Source: Deltaproteobacteria bacterium (GTDB lineage Bacteria; Desulfobacterota; UBA8473). Taken from it: a DNA stretch of 6,355 nt. Shown here one piece after another: positions 1 to 4,767 of this stretch (position 1 is the stretch's first letter; each line of letters starts with the position of its first letter). A model generated the notes under the pieces. It was not told where the DNA came from. It saw only the letters and a list, made by a program, of their open reading frames with translations, and ran no database searches. A program made the position numbers and the translations under genes. Where the stretch lies: NCBI GenBank assembly GCA_030623035.1, contig JAUXFK010000168.1:1-6355 (forward strand), written 5' to 3'.

Positions 1-214
1 AAAAGAGGCAATAAGCGATGTAAAAGAGGAAAAACCCACAAAGATTACACAAGAAGCAAAAGAGCCTGTTACAAAAGAAAAAACAGCAAAAAAAGAAGAA
101 GATTCCCCACCCAGGAAGGTGGAATCCCCGGATGACTTAAAGAACAAAATGGTTATAGCCACATTAAATAAATGGCTCGCTAACCTTCAGAGATTAGAGG
201 GAAAATCGATCTGA
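1..214 (+). CDS. C-terminal end of an unidentified protein (partial, cut by left edge)
   Basis: An open frame enters from the left edge (first full codon at base 2) and ends at TGA 212-214, giving about 70 residues. The first ~40 residues are a low-complexity, lysine- and glutamate-rich linker (KEEKPTKITQEAKEPV and similar), followed by a short ordered-looking tail containing LKNKMVIATLNKWLANLQRL. Such a tail could be an amphipathic helix that docks on a partner or membrane, but that is inference. The bulk of the protein lies outside the window, so no function can be given. The stop is only 19 nt before the aroQ start, so it is probably the upstream gene of the same transcription unit. The frame is stop-free and has clear protein-like bias, so it is likely a real gene end. 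Confidence 0.7.
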   Translation, partial: KEAISDVKEEKPTKITQEAKEPVTKEKTAKKEEDSPPRKVESPDDLKNKMVIATLNKWLANLQRLEGKSI

Positions 215-223
215 ACTAAAAAC

Positions 224-227
224 GGAG
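224..227 (+). promoter_or_regulatory. Ribosome binding site for aroQ
   Basis: GGAG lies 6 nt before the GTG at 234 and supports this non-ATG start. The conserved N-terminal motif of the family begins only a few residues later, so a later start is excluded. Confidence 0.7.
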
Positions 228-233
228 TTACAG

Positions 234-677
234 GTGAAAAGATTACTGGTAATTCATGGGCCAAATCTCAATCTGCTCGGCAAGAGAGAACCCCAGATAT
301 ACGGGAAGCTTACATTAGAAGAAATCAACAAGAAAATAGAAAGGACTGCGAAAGAAGAAGGCGTCTCAGTCGAAGTATTTCAATCAAATTACGAGGGAGA
401 ACTGGTTACCAAGATTCAGGAGGCTATGGGGGTATTTGATGCGATTGTTATAAATCCCGGCGCCTATACCCATACAAGTGTTGCGATCAGGGATGCTATT
501 GTTGCTGTTGGAATCCCTGCTGTAGAGATTCATCTGTCGAATATATATAAAAGAGAAGATTTTCGCACAAAATCGATGCTAAAAGATGTGGTTATAGGCC
601 AGATTGCCGGCTTTGGAGTGGATAGCTATCTTCTGGGTATAAGAGCAGCCGTTGGCATATTAAAAAGAGACGAATAG
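234..677 (+). CDS. aroQ: Type II 3-dehydroquinate dehydratase
   Basis: This enzyme converts 3-dehydroquinate to 3-dehydroshikimate, the third step of the shikimate pathway to aromatic amino acids. It is cytosolic and normally a dodecamer. The 147-residue length is typical of the family. Visible motifs are the N-terminal VIHGPNLNLLGKREP (residues 6-20) with catalytic Arg18 and Tyr23 on the flexible active-site lid, QSNYEGELV (50-58), INPGAYTHTS (73-82) with Asn74 and His80, EIHLSN (98-103) with the catalytic His100, and Arg111 in the following substrate-binding segment. SNYEG replaces the commoner SNHEG, a frequent natural variant. All key residues are present, so the enzyme should be active. 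The start is GTG with a GGAG site 6 nt upstream. The stop is 1 nt before the next gene, implying translational coupling with the peptidase. The assignment is secure. Confidence 0.97.
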   Translation: MKRLLVIHGPNLNLLGKREPQIYGKLTLEEINKKIERTAKEEGVSVEVFQSNYEGELVTKIQEAMGVFDAIVINPGAYTHTSVAIRDAIVAVGIPAVEIHLSNIYKREDFRTKSMLKDVVIGQIAGFGVDSYLLGIRAAVGILKRDE

Positions 678-678
678 A

Positions 679-1746
679 GTGAGAAAAAGGGCATGCCGGA
701 AGATAAAAGAGAAATTGGATACGTATGGTCTGGATGCCATTTTAATCTCCAATTTGGACAATATAAGATATGTAAGCGGTTTTACTGGAACTGAGGGCAC
801 CATACTGTTCTGCCAAAATGAGAGATATTTTTTAACTGATTCCAGGTACACAACACAGGCAGCAGAACAAACCAGCGGTTTTATGATTCAGGAATACCGC
901 AAAAAAGAGAAAGAAATTTCGGATCTGATCTTAAAGCTTCGCAGTAAAAATGTCGGATTTGAACCAAAATATGTAACATTTGAGGCATATAACAAGTTAT
1001 CGGAGAACCTGCAGGATACCCGGCTGATTCCGATTCCGGAGGGATTGGATAGTATAAGGAATAAAAAAGAAGAAACGGAAATCGAATCCATCAAAGAGGC
1101 GATCAGAATTGCATCAGAAAGTTACCTCCAGGCGATAAAGAAGATTGAAGTTGGGATTGAAGAGAGAGAGATTGCCTTAGAGATAGAATACCTTATAAAA
1201 AGAAGTGGGGCGCAAAGTATATCTTTCGATATCATCGTTGCCTCAGGTAAAAGGGCGGCACTGCCGCACGGTATCTCTTCCAATAAAAAAATAAAAAAAG
1301 GGGATCTCATTTTAATAGACTTTGGTGCCCGGTATCAGGGTTATTGCTCTGATGAGACGCAAACTTTGGTCGTTGGCAAACCGACACCCGAGCAAAAAAA
1401 GATTCATCAAATCGTGAAAGATTCTCAGCAAAAGGCCTTTGAAGCGATTAAGCCCGGGGTAGAAGTTACTAAGGTCGATCTAGCCGCAAGGGACTTTATC
1501 GAAAAGGCAGGCTTTGGTAAATACTTTGGGCATGGCACAGGACATGGTGTGGGATTAGCGGTTCATGAAATGCCCCATATTTCACCGTTGGGTGAGGGAA
1601 TAATAGAAGAGGGTATGGTCTTTACTGTAGAGCCGGGCATCTATATACCACAGTGGGGAGGGGTTAGACTGGAGGACATGGTTAGGGTCACCTCCTTTGG
1701 ATATGAAAGACTGACTTATTTATCAAAAGAGCTTCATATAACTTAA
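679..1746 (+). CDS. pepQ: M24 family Xaa-Pro peptidase (prolidase / aminopeptidase P-like)
   Basis: A cytosolic dinuclear-metal peptidase that removes N-terminal residues before proline or splits Xaa-Pro dipeptides. The 355-residue length matches short bacterial and archaeal prolidases. Residues 1-125 form the creatinase-type N-terminal domain (DNIRYVSGFTGTEG at 27-40, FLTDSRYTTQA at 51-61). Residues ~130-355 form the pita-bread catalytic domain. The five metal ligands are all visible: Asp214 (ILIDFGA), Asp225 (CSDETQT), His289 (GHGTGHGVGLAVHE), Glu318 (FTVEPG) and Glu332 (VRLEDM). Their spacing matches that of characterised prolidases. His296 is the usual catalytic-site histidine. The GTG start is 1 nt after the aroQ stop with only a weak purine-rich site before it, so it probably relies on coupled translation. 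Prolidase and aminopeptidase P specificities cannot be separated by eye, so the gene symbol is tentative. Confidence 0.93.
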   Translation: MRKRACRKIKEKLDTYGLDAILISNLDNIRYVSGFTGTEGTILFCQNERYFLTDSRYTTQAAEQTSGFMIQEYRKKEKEISDLILKLRSKNVGFEPKYVTFEAYNKLSENLQDTRLIPIPEGLDSIRNKKEETEIESIKEAIRIASESYLQAIKKIEVGIEEREIALEIEYLIKRSGAQSISFDIIVASGKRAALPHGISSNKKIKKGDLILIDFGARYQGYCSDETQTLVVGKPTPEQKKIHQIVKDSQQKAFEAIKPGVEVTKVDLAARDFIEKAGFGKYFGHGTGHGVGLAVHEMPHISPLGEGIIEEGMVFTVEPGIYIPQWGGVRLEDMVRVTSFGYERLTYLSKELHIT

Positions 1747-1772
1747 AGTGGGGGGTATTATTTTAGCTTCAA

Positions 1773-1876
1773 CGGCAATCAAAATTTAACCCGTGCAGAA
1801 CTCGCATCTTTCCCCCTGTTCTTTCTTAACTCACTTTGATACTCAAACAGTTGCACGCGTTAAAATTTGACCACCG
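1773..1876. repeat. Inverted repeat downstream of the peptidase gene
   Basis: Bases 1773-1797 and 1852-1876 are inverted copies of one 25-nt sequence, matching at about 20 of 25 positions. The shared core is TGCACGNGTTAAANTTTGA, and the arms are separated by a 54-nt loop. The same TTAAAATTTGA..GCCG core recurs at 2378. The structure lies just after the peptidase stop and before the 3' end of the convergent DUF1232 gene. It has no run of T after it, so it is not a standard terminator. Confidence 0.6.
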
Positions 1877-1916
1877 CCTTCGCAACTAATATTTCAAAAA
1901 GCTAAACTGTTACAAA
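1860..1916 (+). repeat. Dispersed repeat, copy A (3' side of the DUF1232 gene)
   Basis: It begins TTAAAATTTGA, continues with CCGC and a variable middle, and ends TTTCAAAAAGCTAAACTGTTAC. Copy B at 2378-2433 has the same order and spacing and differs by scattered substitutions and a short indel. The two copies are in direct orientation, 518 nt apart, and bracket the DUF1232 gene. Confidence 0.6.
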
Positions 1917-1921
1917 CAAAT

Positions 1922-2323
1922 CTATTGAGTTTTACGTTCCCAATTAAAAAACTTTTCAATGTTCTTTCTTAATGAATGCATAACGAATCCAATGACAGTT
2001 ATATCATCCAGATATCCCACTCCAGGAATAAAGTCCGGCACTGCATCAAATGGATTGACAAAATAGATAACCGCTGCTATTGCAAACAAAATCGTTTGCC
2101 AGGGGACTTCTGTATATTCACCAGCACGCCAGGCCTTTAATAAACGAAAAAGCGACATAAGATCGTCCCAGATTTTTGAAAGCGCACCTTTGTTCTCCTT
2201 TGCTTTTTCAAAGGCCTCTTTTAGCAAGTATGCCGTCTTTTCTTTATCCTTTGCATACTCCTCAGCACTTCTTTTTGCATCATTAAATCCTTCTTGTTCC
2301 TTTTTATCCATCTTTACACCCAT
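1922..2323 (-). CDS. DUF1232 (YkvA-like) small membrane-associated protein
   Basis: A 133-residue protein whose second half carries the DUF1232/YkvA signature. A hydrophobic segment (residues ~76-90) runs into YFVNPFDAVPDFIPGVGYLD (87-106), completed by Asp107, with conserved Pro91, Asp93, Pro96, Asp97, Pro100, Asp106 and Asp107. A weaker hydrophobic stretch (~108-118) follows. The first 70 residues are charged and helical (KEQEGFNDAKRSAEEYAKDKEK), probably a cytosolic coiled region. The biochemical role of DUF1232 proteins is not established. Met1 has little ribosome binding site before it, and Met5 at 2311 follows GGGTG and is an alternative start. The gene stands alone, convergent with the peptidase gene, with a promoter near 2459-2487 and repeats on both sides. 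Family assignment is firm; function is unknown. Confidence 0.9.
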   Translation of the reverse strand: MGVKMDKKEQEGFNDAKRSAEEYAKDKEKTAYLLKEAFEKAKENKGALSKIWDDLMSLFRLLKAWRAGEYTEVPWQTILFAIAAVIYFVNPFDAVPDFIPGVGYLDDITVIGFVMHSLRKNIEKFFNWERKTQ

Positions 2324-2325
2324 AT

Positions 2326-2351
2326 GTAACTACTCAGGTTGTCAGGTTCAA
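2326..2351 (+). repeat. GTAACTACTCAGGTTGT repeat, copy 1
   Basis: The 26-nt unit GTAACTACTCAGGTTGT + CAGGTTCAA is identical to copy 3 at 6183-6208 and shares its first 17 nt with copy 2 at 4339-4355. It sits 2 nt upstream of the DUF1232 start codon (minus strand), so it forms the untranslated leader next to the start. Confidence 0.9.
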
Positions 2352-2365
2352 GCCAGACCTGGCTT
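2350..2365. repeat. Perfect small palindrome AAGCCAG-AC-CTGGCTT
   Basis: Seven-base arms around AC, immediately adjoining repeat copy 1. It would form a compact hairpin in the DUF1232 leader RNA. There is no adjoining T-run, so it is not a terminator. Confidence 0.6.
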
Positions 2366-2377
2366 CCCTGTCTCAGA

Positions 2378-2433
2378 TTAAAATTTGATTGCCGCTTTAG
2401 AGACGCTTTTCAAAAAGCGAAACTGTTACCAAA
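2378..2433 (+). repeat. Dispersed repeat, copy B (5' side of the DUF1232 gene)
   Basis: Starts TTAAAATTTGATTGCCG and ends TTTCAAAAAGCGAAACTGTTAC, matching copy A at 1860-1916 in order. Its first 17 nt also match the inverted arm at 1773-1789 at 16 positions. It contains a perfect hairpin, CGCTTTT-CA-AAAAGCG, at 2404-2419. It lies inside the predicted leader of the DUF1232 transcript. Confidence 0.6.
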
Positions 2434-2458
2434 AATGTTGTTTGCATTTTTATTATAT

Positions 2459-2487
2459 TCTATATTAAAATATCCATGATTTGTCAA
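2459..2487 (-). promoter_or_regulatory. Putative sigma70-type promoter for the DUF1232 gene
   Basis: On the minus strand a perfect TTGACA (2482-2487) is followed after 17 nt by TATAGA (2459-2464), with a perfect TATAAT 7 nt further on that is out of register. The surrounding DNA is very AT-rich. Transcription would begin near 2450, leaving a ~125-nt leader that contains repeat copy B, a small palindrome and the GTAACTACTCAGGTTGT repeat. The -10 match is only partial. Confidence 0.45.
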
Positions 2488-2568
2488 TAACAGGGTAATA
2501 AGAAAGCATCGAACGATGTGCTGAACACGGGTTTTTTAATTCACCTAAAAATACTTATCTTCCTCTGA

Positions 2569-2659
2569 GTTTATCCTGAGAAACGAAGGAGCTCGATGGG
2601 CGACCTGAAATCCTAATCATGTTCGCTGAAAAGAAAATATTTCACTTTTCAGGATGAAC
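2569..2659. repeat. Degenerate foldback element
   Basis: GTTTATCCTGAGAAACGAA (2569-2587) recurs inverted at 2641-2659, whose complement reads GTTCATCCTGAAAAGTGAA, with about 15 of 19 positions shared. Inside it, GTTC-g-CTGAAAAG (2621-2633) pairs with CTTTTCAG-gat-GAAC (2645-2659) as a second hairpin around AAATATTT. It probably represents a decayed short repeat element. Confidence 0.5.
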
Positions 2660-2687
2660 CAATTATGTTATAAAAAAAGTATAATCG

Positions 2688-2769
2688 GGCTGTTGCCCAA
2701 ACGGAAATTCCTTTGAGCGGTCTTCAAAAAACGTTTTGGACAAGACGAATTGGGATTTGGGCAACAGCC
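2688..2769. mobile_element. 82-bp MITE-like element with perfect 14-bp terminal inverted repeats
   Basis: GGCTGTTGCCCAAA (2688-2701) and its exact complement TTTGGGCAACAGCC (2756-2769) bound the element. The interior is also partly palindromic around AAACGTTT (2729-2736), with AATTC on both sides. It is far too short to code for a transposase, so if mobile it must be moved in trans. I see no clear target-site duplication. Alternatively it is a stable RNA hairpin. Confidence 0.7.
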
Positions 2770-2827
2770 TGTAAACAAGTAAATCAAAAATAGATGCATT
2801 TTGGTTTCAATACCAGATTATTGCCAG

Positions 2828-3052
2828 ATGTTAAAAAAGTATTTATGGCTTTTGAAGTATATCCTTTTAATGCCCGTCATACTCGTTTTCCTGACTATCG
2901 GTATAAGTTTATTGATCAGTTCATACCGTGTGGAAAACGCCCACGTTTTTATCATGCTTTTTTTCTCTTCCAGTTTATTGGTCTTGATTTGCATATCCCT
3001 TATTGCAGGAATTATTTCAAAAATAATCTATAAGATACGGCCCGAAAAGTAA
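2828..3052 (+). CDS. Possible small two-helix membrane protein
   Basis: From ATG 2828 the frame encodes 74 residues, MLKKYLWLLKYILL and onward, ending KIIYKIRPEK. An earlier TTG at 2801 would add nine residues. There are two hydrophobic segments (about residues 10-31 and 40-63) joined by the short polar loop SSYRVENAH. Basic residues lie at both ends, predicting both termini in the cytoplasm. The layout resembles LapA/DUF1049 small proteins, but the sequence match is too loose to assign. There is no good ribosome binding site before either start, and an overlapping frame from 2794 is also open. The gene is therefore uncertain; the pattern of two helices with basic flanks is the main support. 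Confidence 0.4.
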   Translation: MLKKYLWLLKYILLMPVILVFLTIGISLLISSYRVENAHVFIMLFFSSSLLVLICISLIAGIISKIIYKIRPEK

Positions 3053-3076
3053 AGGAAACCCCAAATCCGGATTAAA

Positions 3077-3098
3077 CGCTTTAAGATTCTTTTAAGCG
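3077..3098. terminator. Hairpin between convergent genes, possible bidirectional terminator
   Basis: CGCTTTAAG (3077-3085) pairs with TTTTAAGCG (3090-3098) around ATTC with one internal mismatch. It lies 24 nt after the small membrane-protein stop and 28 nt after the transporter stop, where a shared terminator would be expected. The T-run is short on both strands (TTTAAT on the minus strand), so efficiency is doubtful. Confidence 0.35.
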
Positions 3099-3126
3099 GG
3101 TTATCTATCCTGACATACATTTAAGA

Positions 3127-4305
3127 TTACCTTTTCCTGGGAGTTATGAAAAGAAGAGACAGTATTGTTATTGTTACGAAGAGCGCAAAACCCGCCATTA
3201 CTACAAAACTCATCTCATAAGAGCCTGTCCGGTCTCTAATCAACCCTACAAAACACGGGCCAAATACTATACCAACGCTTAAACATGTAGAAATAATACC
3301 AAAACCAAAACCCAGATTCTCTGGTTCTAAAAGATCTGATGGTAAAGAGAATACGGGTGCAGGAACAAGGGCTACTGAAATCCCGATGAGTACCATAAAG
3401 AAGATAAGCAAACCAGGGATATATGGGATTAAGAAGATAACAACACCTAATATAAGCCCGCTTATTGCGATCAGGGTCTCTTTATAACCCCATTTATCAA
3501 TGACATACCCAACCACAGGACTGAAAAGTAAAGAGCCCCACATGATAAAACTGGTAAGGAACCCCGCAAATCCGATACTGAAGCCTCTATTTTCCAAAAA
3601 AAAGTCTGGAGCAAAGGTAGACAAAGAGACTAGCGATGCATTAAACCACATCCAGGCTAAAGCCAGAAGCCATATTGAAATTCCTGTTTCTCTGAAATTT
3701 GAAAGCCGAAAATTTACTTTCCTATAAGATCTGTCATTTATGGAGGGGGGGGATTTAAAGAAAAGGAGAAAGGCTATAAGCGCGATAAGAGTGACAAGGC
3801 CGCTTACCAGGACAGACGTCTGCCAGCCCAGACTCTTTCCTAACCTTCCCAGGACAGTAAATGATATGACCGAACCTAACGGCATAGCAGTATTGAATAT
3901 GCCCATAGCAATGCCCAGCTCTTTTCCACTAAACCACTGTATAAGAAAACGAGGAAGGCCGATTGCAAGAACCAAAGCACCAATCCCTGAGATTGCCCTA
4001 CCTAAAGCAAGATGTAAGAATGTCCTTCCGAAAATTACTATAAGGGTACCAATAATCATTAAAATAAAACAACTTACACTGATTTTTTTGGTCCCGTAAA
4101 GATCAAATAGAATCCCCCCTGGAATGGACAGGAATATCCCGGGCAAGGCAAAAAGGGTCATAAGAAGCCCAGCTTGAGTATGGGATATATGGAGTTCATG
4201 AATTATTAAGCTTAAAATTGGAGGAATGGACTGAAATACAAAGGCAAAGGCTAACATGGATACATACATTAAGGCTAAAATATTCCATCTGTATCTTTCC
4301 TCCAT
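3127..4305 (-). CDS. Major facilitator superfamily (MFS) transporter, 12 transmembrane helices
   Basis: A 392-residue inner-membrane secondary transporter with about twelve hydrophobic helices, split by a polar central loop (residues ~184-207, SPPSINDRSYRKVNFRLSNF). The MFS motif A is visible after helix 2 as GGILFDLYGTKK (63-74). Its counterpart in the second half is GYVIDKWGYKE (266-276). GRAISGIGA (102-110) in helix 4 carries the usual buried arginine (Arg103). The overall style recalls the CynX/NarK-like anion and sugar-phosphate branches, but the substrate cannot be read from the sequence. The ATG at 4305 has AGGAAA 7 nt upstream and a stronger AAGGAGG 14 nt upstream. The small cysteine-protein gene ends 61 nt before it on the same strand, with repeat copy 2 in between. 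It may be the last gene of a short operon. Family certain, substrate unknown. Confidence 0.93.
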   Translation of the reverse strand: MEERYRWNILALMYVSMLAFAFVFQSIPPILSLIIHELHISHTQAGLLMTLFALPGIFLSIPGGILFDLYGTKKISVSCFILMIIGTLIVIFGRTFLHLALGRAISGIGALVLAIGLPRFLIQWFSGKELGIAMGIFNTAMPLGSVISFTVLGRLGKSLGWQTSVLVSGLVTLIALIAFLLFFKSPPSINDRSYRKVNFRLSNFRETGISIWLLALAWMWFNASLVSLSTFAPDFFLENRGFSIGFAGFLTSFIMWGSLLFSPVVGYVIDKWGYKETLIAISGLILGVVIFLIPYIPGLLIFFMVLIGISVALVPAPVFSLPSDLLEPENLGFGFGIISTCLSVGIVFGPCFVGLIRDRTGSYEMSFVVMAGFALFVTITILSLLFITPRKR

Positions 4306-4312
4306 AAAATCG

Positions 4313-4326
4313 TTTCCTGCCTCCTT
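4313..4326 (-). promoter_or_regulatory. Ribosome binding region of the MFS gene
   Basis: On the minus strand, AAGGAGG (4320-4326) lies 14 nt before the ATG and AGGAAA (4313-4318) lies 7 nt before it. The stronger site is unusually distant, so the nearer one may be the one used. Confidence 0.5.
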
Positions 4327-4338
4327 TTTAAAGGCATG

Positions 4339-4355
4339 GTAACTACTCAGGTTGT
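4339..4355 (+). repeat. GTAACTACTCAGGTTGT repeat, copy 2 (short form)
   Basis: Identical to copies 1 and 3 over 17 nt, then diverges (TACTATTC instead of CAGGTTCAA). It lies in the 61-nt gap between the small cysteine-protein gene and the MFS start. GTAAC at its left end is mirrored by GTTAC at 4354-4358. Confidence 0.85.
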
Positions 4356-4366
4356 TACTATTCTTT

Positions 4367-4588
4367 TTATATTTCCCATCTCATCCAGCTGCCTGTGCAT
4401 AGTTCTCCATAGCAAAACTGCTCAATTTCAGTATCCTTATTCGCTTCTTTTATGCTATCTATGATATTCTCAATTCTGTCGTAAGGACAATCACTATGAA
4501 AATCCACCAATTTCCCGTCCCTATACACGATAATGTCAATACTCTTATTAAAATTGACGTACTGTTCAATTACAACCTTTCCAGCCAA
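4367..4588 (-). CDS. Small cysteine-containing protein of unknown function
   Basis: A soluble, mainly acidic protein of 73 residues from the TTG at 4588, or 75 from the GTG at 4594. I do not recognise the family. It opens with an apparent beta-rich half (GKVVIEQYVNFNKSIDIIVY, then RDGKLVDFH), followed by SDCPYDRIENIIDSIKEANK, probably a helix. It ends in FCYGELCTGSWMRWEI. Counting from the GTG, cysteines are at 36, 61 and 66; the last two form a C-x4-C pair that could bind metal or form a redox pair (inference). The TTG is preferred because GGGAGG lies 5 nt upstream of it, whereas the GTG overlaps that site. An in-frame TGA just upstream rules out a longer form. It sits between the TPR and MFS genes on the same strand. 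The clean ribosome binding site and balanced composition make it a probable real gene. Confidence 0.7.
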   Translation of the reverse strand: MAGKVVIEQYVNFNKSIDIIVYRDGKLVDFHSDCPYDRIENIIDSIKEANKDTEIEQFCYGELCTGSWMRWEI

Positions 4589-4593
4589 AGACA

Positions 4594-4599
4594 CCTCCC
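4594..4599 (-). promoter_or_regulatory. Ribosome binding site deciding the small-protein start
   Basis: GGGAGG on the minus strand has 5-nt spacing to TTG 4586-4588 but none to GTG 4592-4594, whose first base it shares. This favours the rare TTG start. Confidence 0.6.
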
Positions 4600-4620
4600 A
4601 TCAAATTTGAAAAACCTGCC

Positions 4621-4766
4621 CAGTGCCCATCCAGAAATGGCCCTTTTGCCCAATCTCTGCGTCAGGCTCAGATTTTAATCCTCGAAATATGCCAATATAT
4701 TCCTGTGGTTAAAATCTTCGCCTTTCTTGACCTTGAACAAAATTTCTCATTTGTGGATGGACACTG
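4621..4766. mobile_element. 146-bp palindromic MITE-like element
   Basis: The ends are 19-nt inverted repeats, CAGTGYCCATCCASAAATG, at 4621-4639 and 4748-4766, matching at 17 of 19 positions. The two halves stay similar inwards: TTTTG, CAA and AGGC blocks recur in mirrored order. GATTTTAA (4671-4678) pairs with TTAAAATC (4710-4717), then GAAATAT with ATATATTC around the exact centre near 4694. The whole element could therefore fold into one long imperfect hairpin. It has no coding capacity. It ends 1 nt before the TPR stop codon and 26 nt before the small-protein gene, so any read-through transcript would contain it. Confidence 0.75.
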
Positions 4767-4767
4767 T

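Larger units (their letters stand above)
2324..2800. other. Gene-free, repeat-filled spacer (477 nt)
   Basis: No convincing coding frame is present. From left to right it holds a copy of the GTAACTACTCAGGTTGT repeat, a small perfect palindrome, copy B of the TTAAAATTTGA repeat, a likely promoter for the DUF1232 gene, a degenerate foldback pair (2569-2659), and an 82-bp element with terminal inverted repeats (2688-2769). The right end leads into a possible small membrane-protein gene. It looks like a landing zone for short mobile or foldback elements. Confidence 0.7.

Noticed and set aside
1747..1921. Rho-independent terminator after the peptidase gene
   Set aside because: There are inverted repeats and a G-run facing a C-run, but no tight GC-rich stem followed by a run of T.
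2680..2685. TATAAT as a promoter for the small plus-strand membrane gene
   Set aside because: No acceptable -35 sequence lies 16-18 nt upstream, and the 82-bp inverted-repeat element lies between it and the gene.
2794..3033. 79-codon open frame starting ATG 2794, overlapping the small membrane-protein frame
   Set aside because: Its residues are an irregular mix rich in F, R, H and P with no domain pattern, while the overlapping frame gives two clean membrane helices with basic flanks.
3740..4099. 119-codon plus-strand frame opposite the MFS gene
   Set aside because: It lies wholly inside a well-supported transporter gene on the other strand, and its composition (many P, R, I, K with no motif) is that of an antisense shadow.
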